From contig NC_088775.1 of assembly GCF_954871325.1 (NCBI RefSeq), forward strand, positions 29,241,561-29,305,560: a DNA stretch of 64,000 nt, given 5' to 3'. Each line of letters starts with the position of its first letter. Position 1 is the stretch's first letter. The position numbers were made by a program, and so were the translations under genes. Of the stretch, positions 1 to 10,955 are shown piece after piece. The notes beneath the pieces are model-generated. The model ran no database searches. It worked only from the letters and a program-made list of their open reading frames with translations, and was not told the origin of the DNA. The stretch is from Gordionus sp. m RMFG-2023. Its lineage: Eukaryota > Nematomorpha > Gordioida > Chordodea > Parachordodidae.

Positions 1-2359
1 ATCACCGTCAATTCTCCTCCAACATTTTTATAAGCTCTATCTCCTTCTTTCCACGGCTTCCGGCCCATTATACATTCTTTTATTCGACTCAAATCCCTAT
101 CTTTTTGCGTCTCTTTCCGAATCTCCTCCCACGTTACCGGACCTCCCTTCAACATTCTCGATACCACCATGACCATCGCTACCTCCTCTTACACATCTCC
201 TCCGTACTACCTTCTTCCACATCCTCCCCTGCTCCGCATCTCGACATTATGTCCGGCAAATAATTTTCTCGGCCTCTACGATATCTCATCTCCATGTCAA
301 AACTACCCACCATCAATAACCACCTCTGCAACCTCGGCGACATCATCAACTCCTTGTTATCCTTCCGGAATAAATGAATCAACGGCTTATGATCCGTATA
401 GACTACAAAACGACGCCCAATCAAATACTCCCGACACTTTGTCAATCCGAAAATTACAGCTAATGCCTCTTGCTCAATTACCGAATATCTCGTCTCCGCG
501 GCCCTAAAAATTCTAGAAAAAAATAACACCGGTCTTTCCAGCTCTTCTATACGATGCAATAACGCTCCTCCTACTCCCCTTTGAGACGCATCTACCGCCA
601 ATATCACCTCCAGTTCATTATTAAAACACACTAAGACGGGCTCTTTTCCAATCCGGCACTTCAACTCCTCAAACGCCTCCTCCTGTTCATCTCCCCAATC
701 AAATCTCTCTCCCTTTTTCAACAACTGGTACAAAGGTGCCGCTATCTCCGCAAAATTCTCTACAAACCTGTGATAATAGTTAACCATTCCCAGAAAAGAC
801 TGTATTTCCGACTTGCATTTCGGCCTCAACATGTTTGCAATACCCACCATATTCTTATCCAACGGTCTAACCTCTACTCCATTAATCCGATGACCCAAAT
901 AAACAACCTCCATTACTCCAAACACGCTTTTCTCTCTACTAGCACGCAATCCCTTCTCCTTGATTCTCCAAAATACCTCCTCCAGCCTCCTATTATGCTC
1001 CTCCTGCGTAATACCTGTTATCAAGACATCGTCCATATAATAAAACACTCCCTCCAAACCCTGAAAAACGGCCGCCATTGTCCTCTGAAATATGGGTGCC
1101 GAAACACTCAACCCAAACGGCAATCTCTTAAACGCAAATAGTCCCTTGGGCGTAGTTATGGTCAGCAACTTCTGCATCTCCTTCCTTACCTTCAACTGCA
1201 AATACGCATTAGAAAAATCCACCTTCGAAAAATATAAACTCCCCTTCAAATTCGCCAATATCTCCTCTATCCTCGGTAACGGATATTTTACTTCCACTAC
1301 CCACGGATTCAATGTTACTCGGAAATCTGCACATAATCTCAACTTCCCATTAGCCTTTTTCACCGGTACTAAAGGTGTCGCCCACTCGCTATATTCGACC
1401 GGACATACAATATCTTCCTTTACCCATCTATCCAACTCTTGCTCTACCTCTCGCCTCCATTCAAAAGGTACACGACGTACAGCACAATACTTCGGCACAC
1501 TTCCCTCCTTCATCCGAATCTCCACCTCATAACCCTTCAAACAACCCAACTCTTCCTCAAATATTTCTCCATACCTCTCCACTAACTTCTCCACCTCCTT
1601 TTGGACATCCTTTATTCCCTCTCCACACCCCCACAAATTTTTCGCAACTCTTTGTTCTACAAAATTCTCTCCCTTCTTCTCACTAACCAGCGGCCTCAAT
1701 ACTCCATATCTACTGTCTTGGACATTTCCTATTTCTCCATCTACATAAATCGGACCTCTCCCCAACATATATTCTCTCGCATTCTCTTCGCTTTCCCCCC
1801 AAAACATGGATCTTCCATCGTCTACTTCAATATTATCTAGGCCCTCCATCCATTCCAAATTCCCTCTCGACATTCTCTTCTCTTCATTCACTCGGACCAT
1901 ATTTATCAAGTCTTCCCGAATATCTTCTTCGATCGCCACAAATACTCCCCATCGGGCAAATACTCCCCAGAATCCATACCTCGGCCCTACATTTGTAATC
2001 CAATCCCATCCCATCACCGGCTCAACGTCTCGGTTAATTATCCATAAGTCCAACATTTTACATCCTTCTCTTCCTACCTCCCCAATATGCACTCTTCCCA
2101 TCATCTCCATCTCCGATCCATCAAACTGCCTTACTTGCATAACGTCTCTAATTATATTACTACCCGGCCAAAGTCTTCTAAAATCCTCATATCCCATCAC
2201 CGAAATAGCTGCTCCGGTATCAAATAACATAGATACCATCTTCCCGTTGATATCGAACCATACCCTTGGACTCGGCAGATACATTAACTCCCTTTGAACC
2301 TCCTGCTGCAACATTTTAACTCTCAACTCTTTCTTGCCCCCTCCTAACGCCACGGTCAT
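1..2359 (-). CDS. Pol polyprotein (protease, RT, RNase H), runs off left edge
   Basis: Order of parts: retropepsin near the N-terminus (LFDTGAAISVMG, catalytic DTG), a linker of about 200 residues, reverse transcriptase with ADFRVTLNP, FSKVDFSNAYLQL, LPFGLSVSAPIFQR and the catalytic YYMDD, then RNase H (AVDASQRGVGGALLH, YTDHKPL) ending with the typical ENYLPDIMSR hinge. The integrase should follow to the left of the window. All catalytic motifs named are present. It copies the element's RNA into DNA in virus-like particles. Similar mag-clade Pol proteins occur in arthropods and nematodes. Confidence 0.88.
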
Positions 2360-2386
2360 TATTTTACTCTCCTTCCCATCATATAG

Positions 2387-3085
2387 TCAATCTTTATTAC
2401 AATCTCTGGCCCAATGTCCCCTTTCTCGGCACTTGAAACACGTCATCTCCTCTCCAATATCCTTTCCTTCTTTTCCAGCTATCTCCGACATACTCCTCAT
2501 ATTCACTACCCCCGACGACTCTCCTCTCTGTGGAAAACCTGCCCTTGTTTCCACCTTTCCCACTCGGCAATCCTTTAACACATGTCCAAATCTTCCACAA
2601 CCCGTGCAACGTATTCTCTCTGCTCTGCCCGGACAATATGTCGAAATATGTCCCATCTCCCCACACGCAAAACATTTGACATCTCTACAATTCACCGCAA
2701 TATGACCCATCTCCCCACATTTATAACATCTACCATTCCGACCTCTCTGTCCCCCACTGTTGAATGGCCTTGGCATATCTTGACGTCCACGGTATACATC
2801 CAAATGTCTGTCATCTATCCTCTCGTTCTTTAACCGGTCAATTTCTTCATTATTGACCCAACCCTTCATTATTTCTTGAACCGGTAACCACGTCACTCTC
2901 CCTAACCTATCATCCTCTCCATTATGCCCCTCTACCAACAACGATTGCCCACGAATCCTAATACTCCTTTCTCTTCGCATTCTCCTTCCAAAATATAAAC
3001 TACATAACCATATCATCAACACTACCACCGCTCCCAATACATTATATTGCAACTCCACATATTTTGTAATTTTAAAACCCTTCAT
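2387..3085 (-). CDS. Gag-like protein: membrane segment plus four zinc knuckles
   Basis: A 232-residue protein. Residues about 12-32 are strongly hydrophobic (VLGAVVVLMIWLCSLYF) followed by RRMRRERS, so it looks like a single membrane anchor. From about residue 115 come CCHC knuckles, beginning CYKCGEMGHIAVNC, then CFACGEMGHISTYC, CTGCGRFGHVLKDC and, after a gap, CFKCRERGHWARDC. Such knuckles bind nucleic acid in retroelement nucleocapsids. No capsid domain is apparent between membrane segment and knuckles, which is unusual for a Ty3 Gag of normally 300-500 residues; an upstream exon or second protein could supply it. pol follows in the same frame. The identification as the gag position is firm; the membrane anchor is inferred from sequence. 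Confidence 0.7.
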   Translation of the reverse strand: MKGFKITKYVELQYNVLGAVVVLMIWLCSLYFGRRMRRERSIRIRGQSLLVEGHNGEDDRLGRVTWLPVQEIMKGWVNNEEIDRLKNERIDDRHLDVYRGRQDMPRPFNSGGQRGRNGRCYKCGEMGHIAVNCRDVKCFACGEMGHISTYCPGRAERIRCTGCGRFGHVLKDCRVGKVETRAGFPQRGESSGVVNMRSMSEIAGKEGKDIGEEMTCFKCRERGHWARDCNKD

Positions 3086-3299
3086 TAAAATATTTACGTA
3101 TTTAAATTTTTCCTAATTTATTTCTCTAACAACACTAAATTATATAAAATATTCACAGAAAATTAATAATTAATTTCACCAAAAATATCTTAACTACTTG
3201 TAATGTCAGACAATAAGATAAAATCAATAAGGTAAAAACTCCAATAATACACATATACATTTATCAATTTCAAAAAAAATATCAATACTTTCCGCTAAT

Positions 3300-3830
3300 C
3301 TTTTATCTCTTTCGTGTATTGACGTCTTTTGGAAAAAAATCGGCAGCACTTCCGTGTAACTTGCTTTCTAATAAACTTTTTTGGAATTTCTTCTAATAGA
3401 TTTATATAGACAAAAATTTGGGCAGCACTTCCGTGTACTCTACTTTTTTAGTAAATTTTCGATTTTCGTCTAATAGATTTATATAGGCAAAAATTTGGGC
3501 AGCACTTCCGTGTACTTTACCTTTTTAGTAAATTTTCGATTTTCGTCTAATAGATTTATATAGGCAAAAATTTGGGCAGCACTTCCGTGTACTTTACGTC
3601 TTTTGAAAATTTTCACTCGACGGTCACCTCTTTTGACGGTACTTGTTCTTGACGGTCTTTCAACCCCAAACGGTCCCTTATTACACACGGTACTTGTCCT
3701 TGACGGTTCTTGTTCTTGACGGTACTTGCTCTTGACGGTATTTGCTCTTGACGGTACTTGCTCTTGACGGTACTTGTTCTTGACGGTACTTGCTCTTGAC
3801 GGTACTTGCTCTTGACGTTTCTTCAAATTG
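3300..3830 (-). repeat. Two tandem arrays in the Ty3 element leader
   Basis: Between LTR and gag are two unrelated arrays. About 3340-3600 holds a 77-bp unit roughly 3.3 times, each with the core GGGCAGCACTTCCGTGTACT. About 3636-3830 holds a 16-bp unit (GACGGTACTTGCTCTT on the plus strand) about ten times. Both sit in the untranslated leader, where packaging or translation-entry signals usually lie. A reading frame across the 16-bp array is repetitive and not taken as a gene. Confidence 0.8.
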
Positions 3831-3910
3831 ACGGTCTTATCCACCACAACGCTCCACAAAAATATTTTCCCAAAAATAATTTATAAAAATAATTGTTTTT
3901 ACTTTAGTTT

Positions 3911-3926
3911 TTGGTCACGGCACCAA
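3911..3926 (-). promoter_or_regulatory. Likely primer-binding site of the Ty3 element
   Basis: The minus strand reads TTGGTGCCGTGACC just downstream of the LTR, after a spacer of about 9 nt. This resembles tRNA-complementary primer sites of other Ty3 elements. The tRNA was not identified. Confidence 0.5.
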
Positions 3927-3935
3927 CTATCACGT

Positions 3936-4284
3936 TGTGCCGTATAAGTCCGAATAGAAAGCAAAACTCCGAGTATAATAATTTTATTGAATTTCCCACA
4001 CAAAAATAACGAATAATTTTATTTCAAAATTTACTATTACAACCAAAAAAATATATTAAAAACAAAAAATAAAATAGTGAATAATCATTTTATAATATTT
4101 CGCTTCCCTTTTATAGGGAAGCGCATAAAATACAATCTCATTATGATTTAACAAAACTTAATTTCGATATCTAAAAATAAAATAAAACAAAATATTAAAA
4201 TACGGTCTAATAATGAACCTGCACAATTTTATTTATTAATGTTCACGCAATAAATATCATCAAATATGTCACTCATTTATGACA
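3936..4284 (-). repeat. 5' LTR of the left-edge Ty3 element
   Basis: About 349 bp. On the minus strand it begins TGTCATAAATGAG and ends CGGCACA, i.e. TG...CA. A TATA box (TATAAAAGGG, minus strand) lies inside a short hairpin with CGCTTCCC arms at about 4101-4123, a plausible retrotransposon promoter. Its right boundary is fixed because the next base begins sequence that matches the tail of the element at 45-48 kb. The left boundary is inferred from the TG/CA rule; the partner LTR is outside the window. Confidence 0.7.
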
Positions 4285-4488
4285 CCTACAAAGAGGTTTA
4301 TTGAAGAAATCTAACTTTAAATTGTTTGAAGGAAATGTAATAAATTAATAAATGATTATTTATGTATATTGTATATTAAAAATAGAATCGAACATTCGAA
4401 AAACAAAAAATAAAATTTGATATCAAAAATAAATTGAAATATAAATCAGTGGTCGTATTGTTTATAATTAGTAGTTGGTATTACTACA
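4285..4488 (+). mobile_element. Tail of a second old mag-like element (3' end plus short LTR)
   Basis: Matches 48246-48449 along its length, from CCTACAAAGAGG through the polypurine GAAGGAAA to a short LTR (4336-4488, TGTAATAAATTA...ATTACTACA). The left side is sharply cut at the LTR of the Ty3 element, so that element inserted into this one; the rest should lie left of the window. Homology ends at ACTACAG in both copies, which defines the LTR end. Visible drift between copies points to an old insertion. Confidence 0.8.
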
Positions 4489-5176
4489 GGCTCGAGCTCC
4501 CTAAAAAATTTGTTAAACCTCATGAAACAAAAGAATTGTTTTTTAATGGCTCCTTAATATCCATTTTAACTAAAAATAAATTTTTTTATTGCCTCCTGAA
4601 CGATTTCTTTTATAATTTATTAAGTAATATATAGATTTAATTTTATTATTTAAAAATTAATAAGACTACCTAAATTTTATTTTTATTAAATGAATACTAT
4701 TTTAATTATTAGATTGATACATAAAAATTATATTTTCACTATGTCAGCTTGCAATCAAATGTTAAAAATAGAATATCAATATCACTCACTAAATATTAAT
4801 TTAGCATTAACAGTTAAAGCTTAATTGACTTTTATTATTTAAATTATTATATAACTCTAATTAAATAAATATAATCATTTATTAATTGAAAATTAACAAA
4901 TTTAATATTGTAATTAGCCCAGTTAAAAATCCCTAATCAACTATATTATTCATATTTAAATTTAATTACCAAACCTCTTCCTAAAAATATTTTCGATTTA
5001 AATAATTATAAGAGATTTCTTTATAAAAGTAAGTAGTCATCTTATAATCCTCTATTAAATATAATTGGTTATAAAAAATTAGGTAAAATTCCACTTTTAC
5101 ATACGTATTTGACAGTTATATAATGTATTACAGTTAATATTTTAATAAATTTTAATAATAAATGCTTTAGATAATA
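4489..5176. other. AT-rich stretch without recognisable features
   Basis: No coding or repeat signal that I can support. A short reading frame at 4434-4634 starts inside the old LTR and is not credible. Confidence 0.5.
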
Positions 5177-5520
5177 AATATAAGCATGGATGCGAACCCG
5201 GCAAAATTTTTGCCCGGGTTCGGTTCGATTTCGGTTTAAGGTTAAAAAAATAGATAGGTTCGGTTCGTGTTCGGTTCAGGGAAATATTTTTGAACCCGGA
5301 TTTTGTTTCGGGTTCAGCTCAAGCTTAAGAATTTTTGAATTGATAAAATAAAATATTCTATATTTAAATCATAATTAAAAAAACTGGACCTAAATTTCGT
5401 ATAAAAATTAATTTTTGATTTTATTTATAGGTAAAATATAGTTAAAAATACAAAGCATAGTCATGTATAGATTTTAAAAAATTTATTTAGACATATCTAT
5501 ATTATAATTTTCCGATGTCC

Positions 5521-5600
5521 TCACTACGTCATTGTGACGTCATGTCATCGTGACGTCATGTCAACGTGACGTCATGTCATCGTTACGTCATGTCATCGGT
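5521..5600 (+). repeat. 16-bp tandem array of TGACGTCA palindromes in Helitron head
   Basis: Four units of GTGACGTCATGTCATC with small changes: three contain the perfect palindrome TGACGTCA and the fourth TTACGTCA. TGACGTCA is the canonical CRE bound by CREB/ATF bZIP factors in animals. One degenerate unit is found at the same place in the Helitron at 33.2 kb. Whether it acts as a regulatory site is inference. Confidence 0.75.
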
Positions 5601-5922
5601 ACGTATTTATTTTTATTTTTTTTATTTGCTGATTTTATTTTAATTTATTCATTTTATTTTATTCATACAGATGAATGGAATTGATGGTGTACACGTACCT
5701 AACATGGATGGATTTATTCCCTCAAATTTGTAAATATGAATGAAACTTTTTATTTCACTTATTTCTTTCTTTATTTTTAAAATTACCTTATCAATTTTCA
5801 TCTCATATTATCAATTACACATTAATGAAATCTTTTATACTCATATTTTTCTTTCATAACCTATAATTAAGAAGATAACCAAATATATTCAAATATTTAA
5901 ATATTATAACCTATTTATACTA

Positions 5923-7125
5923 AATAACATTACATTCATCATATTATTTTTTAAATTTTAGAATATCATAATAGGCTTGATAAGTCCCCCAAAAAATTTT
6001 TTCGATGATAACCCTCCAACTATTAGAAATATGCATCTAATATTGACCCATCTACCGTTTTTACATTATTTTAATGTTTGTTTAATTTCAACAATATTCT
6101 ATTTATATTTTTGCCTGATTTCTTTATTTGTCTAGGCTAACCCTAATCCCTCACATAGCTACAAAACATGATGAATCTATTATTAAAGATAAGCAAAGAA
6201 AATAATGACGATTAAACAAACGCCTTACCCGTTCTAGAGTTAATGGTAGACAAAATAATAAAGAACTACGCTTGAAATGAACTCATCTGGAGGTTTATTT
6301 TGTTTTTTTTTTATCTTATGTTTTATATTTATGTTTATTTTATTTTCACCCAGTTCTCCAAATGATATTTCTATCACCACTACCACAATCCCTATGCCAC
6401 CTCCACCTATTTTTTAACAAATATAAACATTTTTATTTATCACTAAATTTAATTATCTCATTCTTTTCTTTCTATCTCTATTATCTATTGACCACTATTT
6501 CTCAAAACCTTATCAATTCCTTTAATTTAATTTTTATTATTTTTATAATATAATAATTTATACCTTCTTTTTTTCCCCCCCTTTTTTAATCTTATTTTTA
6601 ATTACCTTACAATTAATTAACCTTAATCTTAATAACATTACATTCATCATGTTATTTTTTATTTAGAATATCATAATAGGCTTGATAAGTCCCCCAAATT
6701 TTTTTGATGATAGCCCTCCAACTAGTAGAAATATGCATCTAATATTGACCCGTCTACCGGTTTTACATTATTTTAATGTTTGTTTAATTTCAACAATAGT
6801 TTATTTATATTTTTGCCTGATTTCTTTATTTGTCTAGGCTAACCCTAATCCCTCACATAGCTACAAAATATGATGAATCTATTATTAAAGATAAGCAAAG
6901 AAAATAATGACGATTAAACAAACGCCTTACCCGTTATAGAGTTACTGGTAGACAAAATAATATAGAACTACTCTTGAAATGAACTCATCTGGAGGTTTAT
7001 TTTGTTTTTTTTAATCTTATGTTTTATATCTATGTTTATTTTATTTTCACCCATTTCTCCAAATGATATTTCTATCAACACTACAACAATCCCTATGCCA
7101 CCTCCGCCTATTCTTTAACAAATAT
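5923..7125 (+). repeat. Direct duplication of about 500 bp inside the Helitron
   Basis: 5923-6430 and 6625-7125 are near copies about 702 bp apart, each containing ATAGGCTTGATAAGTCCCC. That 18-bp core also occurs at 33797 in the other Helitron, directly before the helicase C-terminus. Confidence 0.8.
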
Positions 7126-7221
7126 AAACATTTAATTCTGTACTATCATTCACTTCACTAGGAGTTAATATAAATATTACTTTATCCGATTCTCTGATAA
7201 ACTTTCATGAATATTTAGAGA

Positions 7222-7560
7222 AATGTTCAAACTTAAATGTACAGTACGGCCAATTTCATCAACCTTATTAATGGAAAAATATGCAGTATTTCTGTCGTGG
7301 CCTTTATAACAATAGTTACGACCGTTTTATGGTTGATTTAACATTGTCTTTCATGATTCTATTTTAGAGGGGGATACAAATATCGTTTTGCGTGTTCAAA
7401 CTTGAATGTACAGTACAGCCAATTTCATCAACTTTATTAATAGAAAAATATGCAATAGTTCTGTCGTGGCCTTTATAACAATACTTACGACCGTTTTATG
7501 GTTTAGTTAACATTGTCGTTCATGATTCTATTTTAGAGGGGAATAACAATGCTGACATTG
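7222..7560 (-). pseudogene. Two tandem scraps of Helitron Rep-like coding sequence, antisense
   Basis: Two copies about 172 bp apart. The minus strand reads YCYKGHDRNTAYFSINKVDE in one and YCYKGHDRTIAYFSINKVDE in the other. The KGHDR motif and following DEI are typical of the Rep/helicase-like region of Helitron proteins (YKGHDR...DEI). They run opposite to the 5'-3' direction of the Helitron that carries them, so they were probably acquired from another Helitron. Short and surrounded by stops, so dead. Confidence 0.5.
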
Positions 7561-8166
7561 ACAGAAATATCTTTTTGCGTTCATAGGCGTATCATATTTA
7601 TCAGGACGTATTGTGTTTTGTACACTGCTTTCGTAATCCGTCATTACTTTCATCTATAACCCTAAATGATTTAAAATTATACATTAATTATTTCCTCTCC
7701 AGACGACCGTCCAGATTTATTTTGTCACTTTTTCCATCAAAAATTAAAATGTCAACATCGATTTGCTCTTAATTTTATCAAATACATAAAAATATTCCTC
7801 ATTATTTTTTTTAAAAATTATCCTAAATTTATATGTCAATAAAAAAAAATATCTTAAAAGTGTTTAATGGCATTTTTGTAATTACAGCAAAAATATATAT
7901 CCCTTATCAAATTCTTTGACAAATAATTTCAGAAATGCAAGACATACATTAAATTTATCTGAAAAACAACAATAACCTTATATAATAAACAACATATTTT
8001 TTAGATATAATTTTAATTGATCATATTACAAAAAAGTATAAGAGCCGATTATTTTTATTTTATTTGTCATGATTCTCTAATAAGTGGTTGCCCAGGCCTT
8101 CCCAGTTTCCCTTAATACGGAGTTTTCATGTTTTTTTCCCATATTAGACTAATTGGAAAATCAGAT

Positions 8167-10955
8167 TGTTGTAATTGTTGAAAAAAGAAGAAATAAATTT
8201 AATATAATACATAAAATGTCAGTTATTTTCTGACAAGGGAATTAAGTTTTCCTTGGGGGGAAGAAGAGGGGATGATGATCACGGGGTGTTTGATTGTTAG
8301 GAAAAACCCCTAGTGGGAGATATGGGATTAATGGTATAAGATGTCAGCTGTGGACTTTGGGAGATGAAGAAATGGATAATTATATTATATTATATTATAT
8401 TTTTTTGTTAATGTATAGAGATTGTTGTTGGTGTTTTTTAATGAATAAATTTGAGTCGTCTTCTTATTATGATGTATGGTTTGTAAAAGTTTGTAAAAGT
8501 GTTGCCAGCTGACCAGGAGCGAAAGAGTGGATTGATTCGGTTTTAAAGTTAAACAAAATTTTTGTTATATAAATATTATAGGATAAATTTTGACAACGTA
8601 ATGTAATAACCACTATACATAAGGAGGTGAGTTTAAGGATTTCTATACTTTTATATTTAGCTTAAAAAGGGGTCACGATAGAAAGTATGTAATGGGTATT
8701 AGGCAAGAATATGGAAATAAGATCAGGAATTTAAGACAGTAATATTTGGTATATTATCTTATGTCTAGATGTATATGGTACATCCAATTTTGATCATTAT
8801 TTGGTATGCCTTAAAACTCATTGAATGGTGTTATAGGTATTCCGTCATAGGAAGCTAGACCTCATGATCAGCAGGACAGAAAGGATTGCTAAATATTTAA
8901 ATATTTGAAGTTTAGGAAAATATATATGGAAATAGACTTTTGTAATAAAGTTAGGCATTTTGGGTTTTTAAAGGGGGGACATGTGTGGGATCATTTATTA
9001 ATAATTAATGTTAATATATGGTATTTGTAATTTAGTTTCAATTAAGGTTGATATGTTATTAAGGGATCCATTGAGGGTGAGGTAATGTGGTTTATTTTGA
9101 AGTAAATAACCATTTTTATGAAATAGGGTGTAATGTGAATTACATATATGATATATTAAATTTTGTTTATTTTGAAGTAATTAACCATTTTTATGAAATA
9201 GGGTGTAAGGTGAATTACACATATGATATATTAAATTAACCATTTTTATGAAATAGGGTGTAATGTGAATTACACATATGATATATTAAATTATGAATGA
9301 TAATTTGAAGGAATTGAGATTTGAGGAAGTCAGAATAATATCCAATGTTAGAGGTAGATAGTTATTTTGATTTAGTGTCTACATTTAGTATATATATAAA
9401 TTGGATAGGAATTTATATGATATATTAGATGAGGTATAATATTTTTTTTTCCAAATTATGAAATCTTTATATTTAATATATATATATTTTTTAAATTATA
9501 AAATTTTATAAAAAGTTATATTTGCAATTATTATATTAGTTTTATGGTATGCAATGATGTGAAGGGAAAATATTTTTACAGATAAGGTCAGCCCGTGTTG
9601 ATGGGTATGTCTTGAGGTGATAATATTGTTTAGTTTGCATACTGGAGAAAGTTTTTTTTGGTGTAAGTTTTTTTTTGTAAATTTATGCTGCATAATACAT
9701 TTTCTTATCTTTTTAATAATTTTATAACACATCACATTTTACTATTTATTTATGAACTATTTTTTTAAGAAAAGACTCAAATTATTTTATATTGTGAAGA
9801 TACATTATAAATTCTTTACGTATATACCCTATAGCCCATTATATTCTCAATTTTTGTTATTTGGCATTCTACATTTTTGTGAAATTTGTGCTAATTGTGA
9901 TGACAGAGTTAGGTAGAAATGGTATATTTTTCTTAGGATACTGAGTAATTCCTAGATGGAGAATATTGTATTTTCTACATATTATATTTGTTCCTTCATA
10001 TAAAATATTAAATGTATTTGTATATGTATATATTGTAATTTTATTTATAATCTTTGTTCGGCAAAGTTTCGCAATTATTTTTAATACCTATAGATGGATT
10101 TTTATATTCATTTTAGGGGATATTTATAAAGATGTAGCTTTGTTTTTTTCACATGATAGAAGGAAGACTACATGTGTTGAAATTGCATTTAACACACAGA
10201 CAATATGTTCACATTGCATTATTATATGTAAAATCATTATTTCTTAATTACCATGAATTATATCCAAATAATGTGTATTATAGCTCAAATTTCCCAAATG
10301 TCTTAAAATGAATGAATTATTATGTTTTGCGGATATTACATTGTCCATATTTATATTCCATAGATTATAAATGCAGGTACCCCAATGTACATGTCATTAT
10401 TGATAATATGTGTTTTCGCGATTATATATTGAAATGTATCGGAGATATTATATTATAAATCATCATAAGGGAAGACGATTCGACAAATTCTCTGAACGTC
10501 TTCAAGGCGTCTCGATACAATTCAAAAAGGATTCGATACAATTCAAAGGGGTGATTCGATACAATTCAAAGAGGTGATTCGATACAACACCACCACAGAG
10601 AGAGGGGCGCTAGGCTTGTGAAGGGTGGGCGTGTTGTAATTGTTGAAAAAAGAAGAAATAAATTTAATATAATACATAAAATGTCAGTTATTTTCTGACA
10701 GGGGAATTAAGTTTTCCTTGGGGGAAGAAGAGGGGATGGATCACGGGGTGTTTGATTGTTAGGAAAAACCCCTAGTGGGAGATATGGGATTAATGGTATA
10801 AGATGTCAGCTGTGGACTTTGGGAGATGAAGAAATGGATAATTATATTATATTATATTTTTTTGTTAATGTATAGAGATTGTTGTTGGTGTTTTTTAATG
10901 AATAAATTTGAGTCGTCTTCTTATTATGATGTATGATTTGTAAAAGTTTGTAAAA
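8167..10955 (+). mobile_element. Non-coding LTR element (LARD/TRIM-like)
   Basis: Two direct terminal repeats, 8167-8498 and 10632-10955, about 97% alike by eye, with a 5-bp target duplication CAGAT (8162-8166, 10956-10960). A polypurine tract GAAGGGTGGGCG lies directly before the right LTR. The interior is G-rich on this strand and contains no gag or pol sequence that I can recognise, so it must depend on another element's proteins. The LTRs start TGTTGTAATTG but end TAAAA rather than CA. The same polypurine tract and end style occur in the element at 38302-40808. Fairly young by LTR similarity. Confidence 0.85.
9095..9300 (+). repeat. Three-copy tandem repeat in LTR-element interior
   Basis: The block ATTTTTATGAAATAGGGTG through TATGATATATTAAATT occurs three times with variable spacing. 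No coding sense. Confidence 0.7.

Larger units (their letters stand above)
1..4284 (-). mobile_element. mag-like Ty3 LTR retrotransposon, cut by left edge
   Basis: Fossil LTR element read on the minus strand: 5' LTR at the right (3936-4284), primer-binding site, repeat-filled leader, gag, then pol with protease, reverse transcriptase and RNase H; the integrase part and 3' LTR lie beyond the window. The RT carries the ADFRVTLNP and YYMDD motifs and resembles the mag clade of Ty3 elements. gag and pol lie in one reading frame with a single terminator between them, an arrangement that some retroviruses handle by read-through. Within the window it looks close to whole, with at most one or two breaks, so it is probably fairly young. 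It interrupts an older element whose tail begins at 4285. Family is well supported; clade is my reading of the RT motifs. Confidence 0.9.

Noticed and set aside
3479-3859. 126-residue minus-strand frame with RQEQVPSRA-type repeats
   Set aside because: It is the 16-bp and 77-bp leader arrays read in an open frame; lies upstream of gag in non-coding leader.
9496-10247. Reading frames in the interior of the first non-coding LTR element
   Set aside because: AT-driven, rich in Ile/Phe/Tyr, with no retroelement motif and no counterpart in the related element at 38-41 kb.
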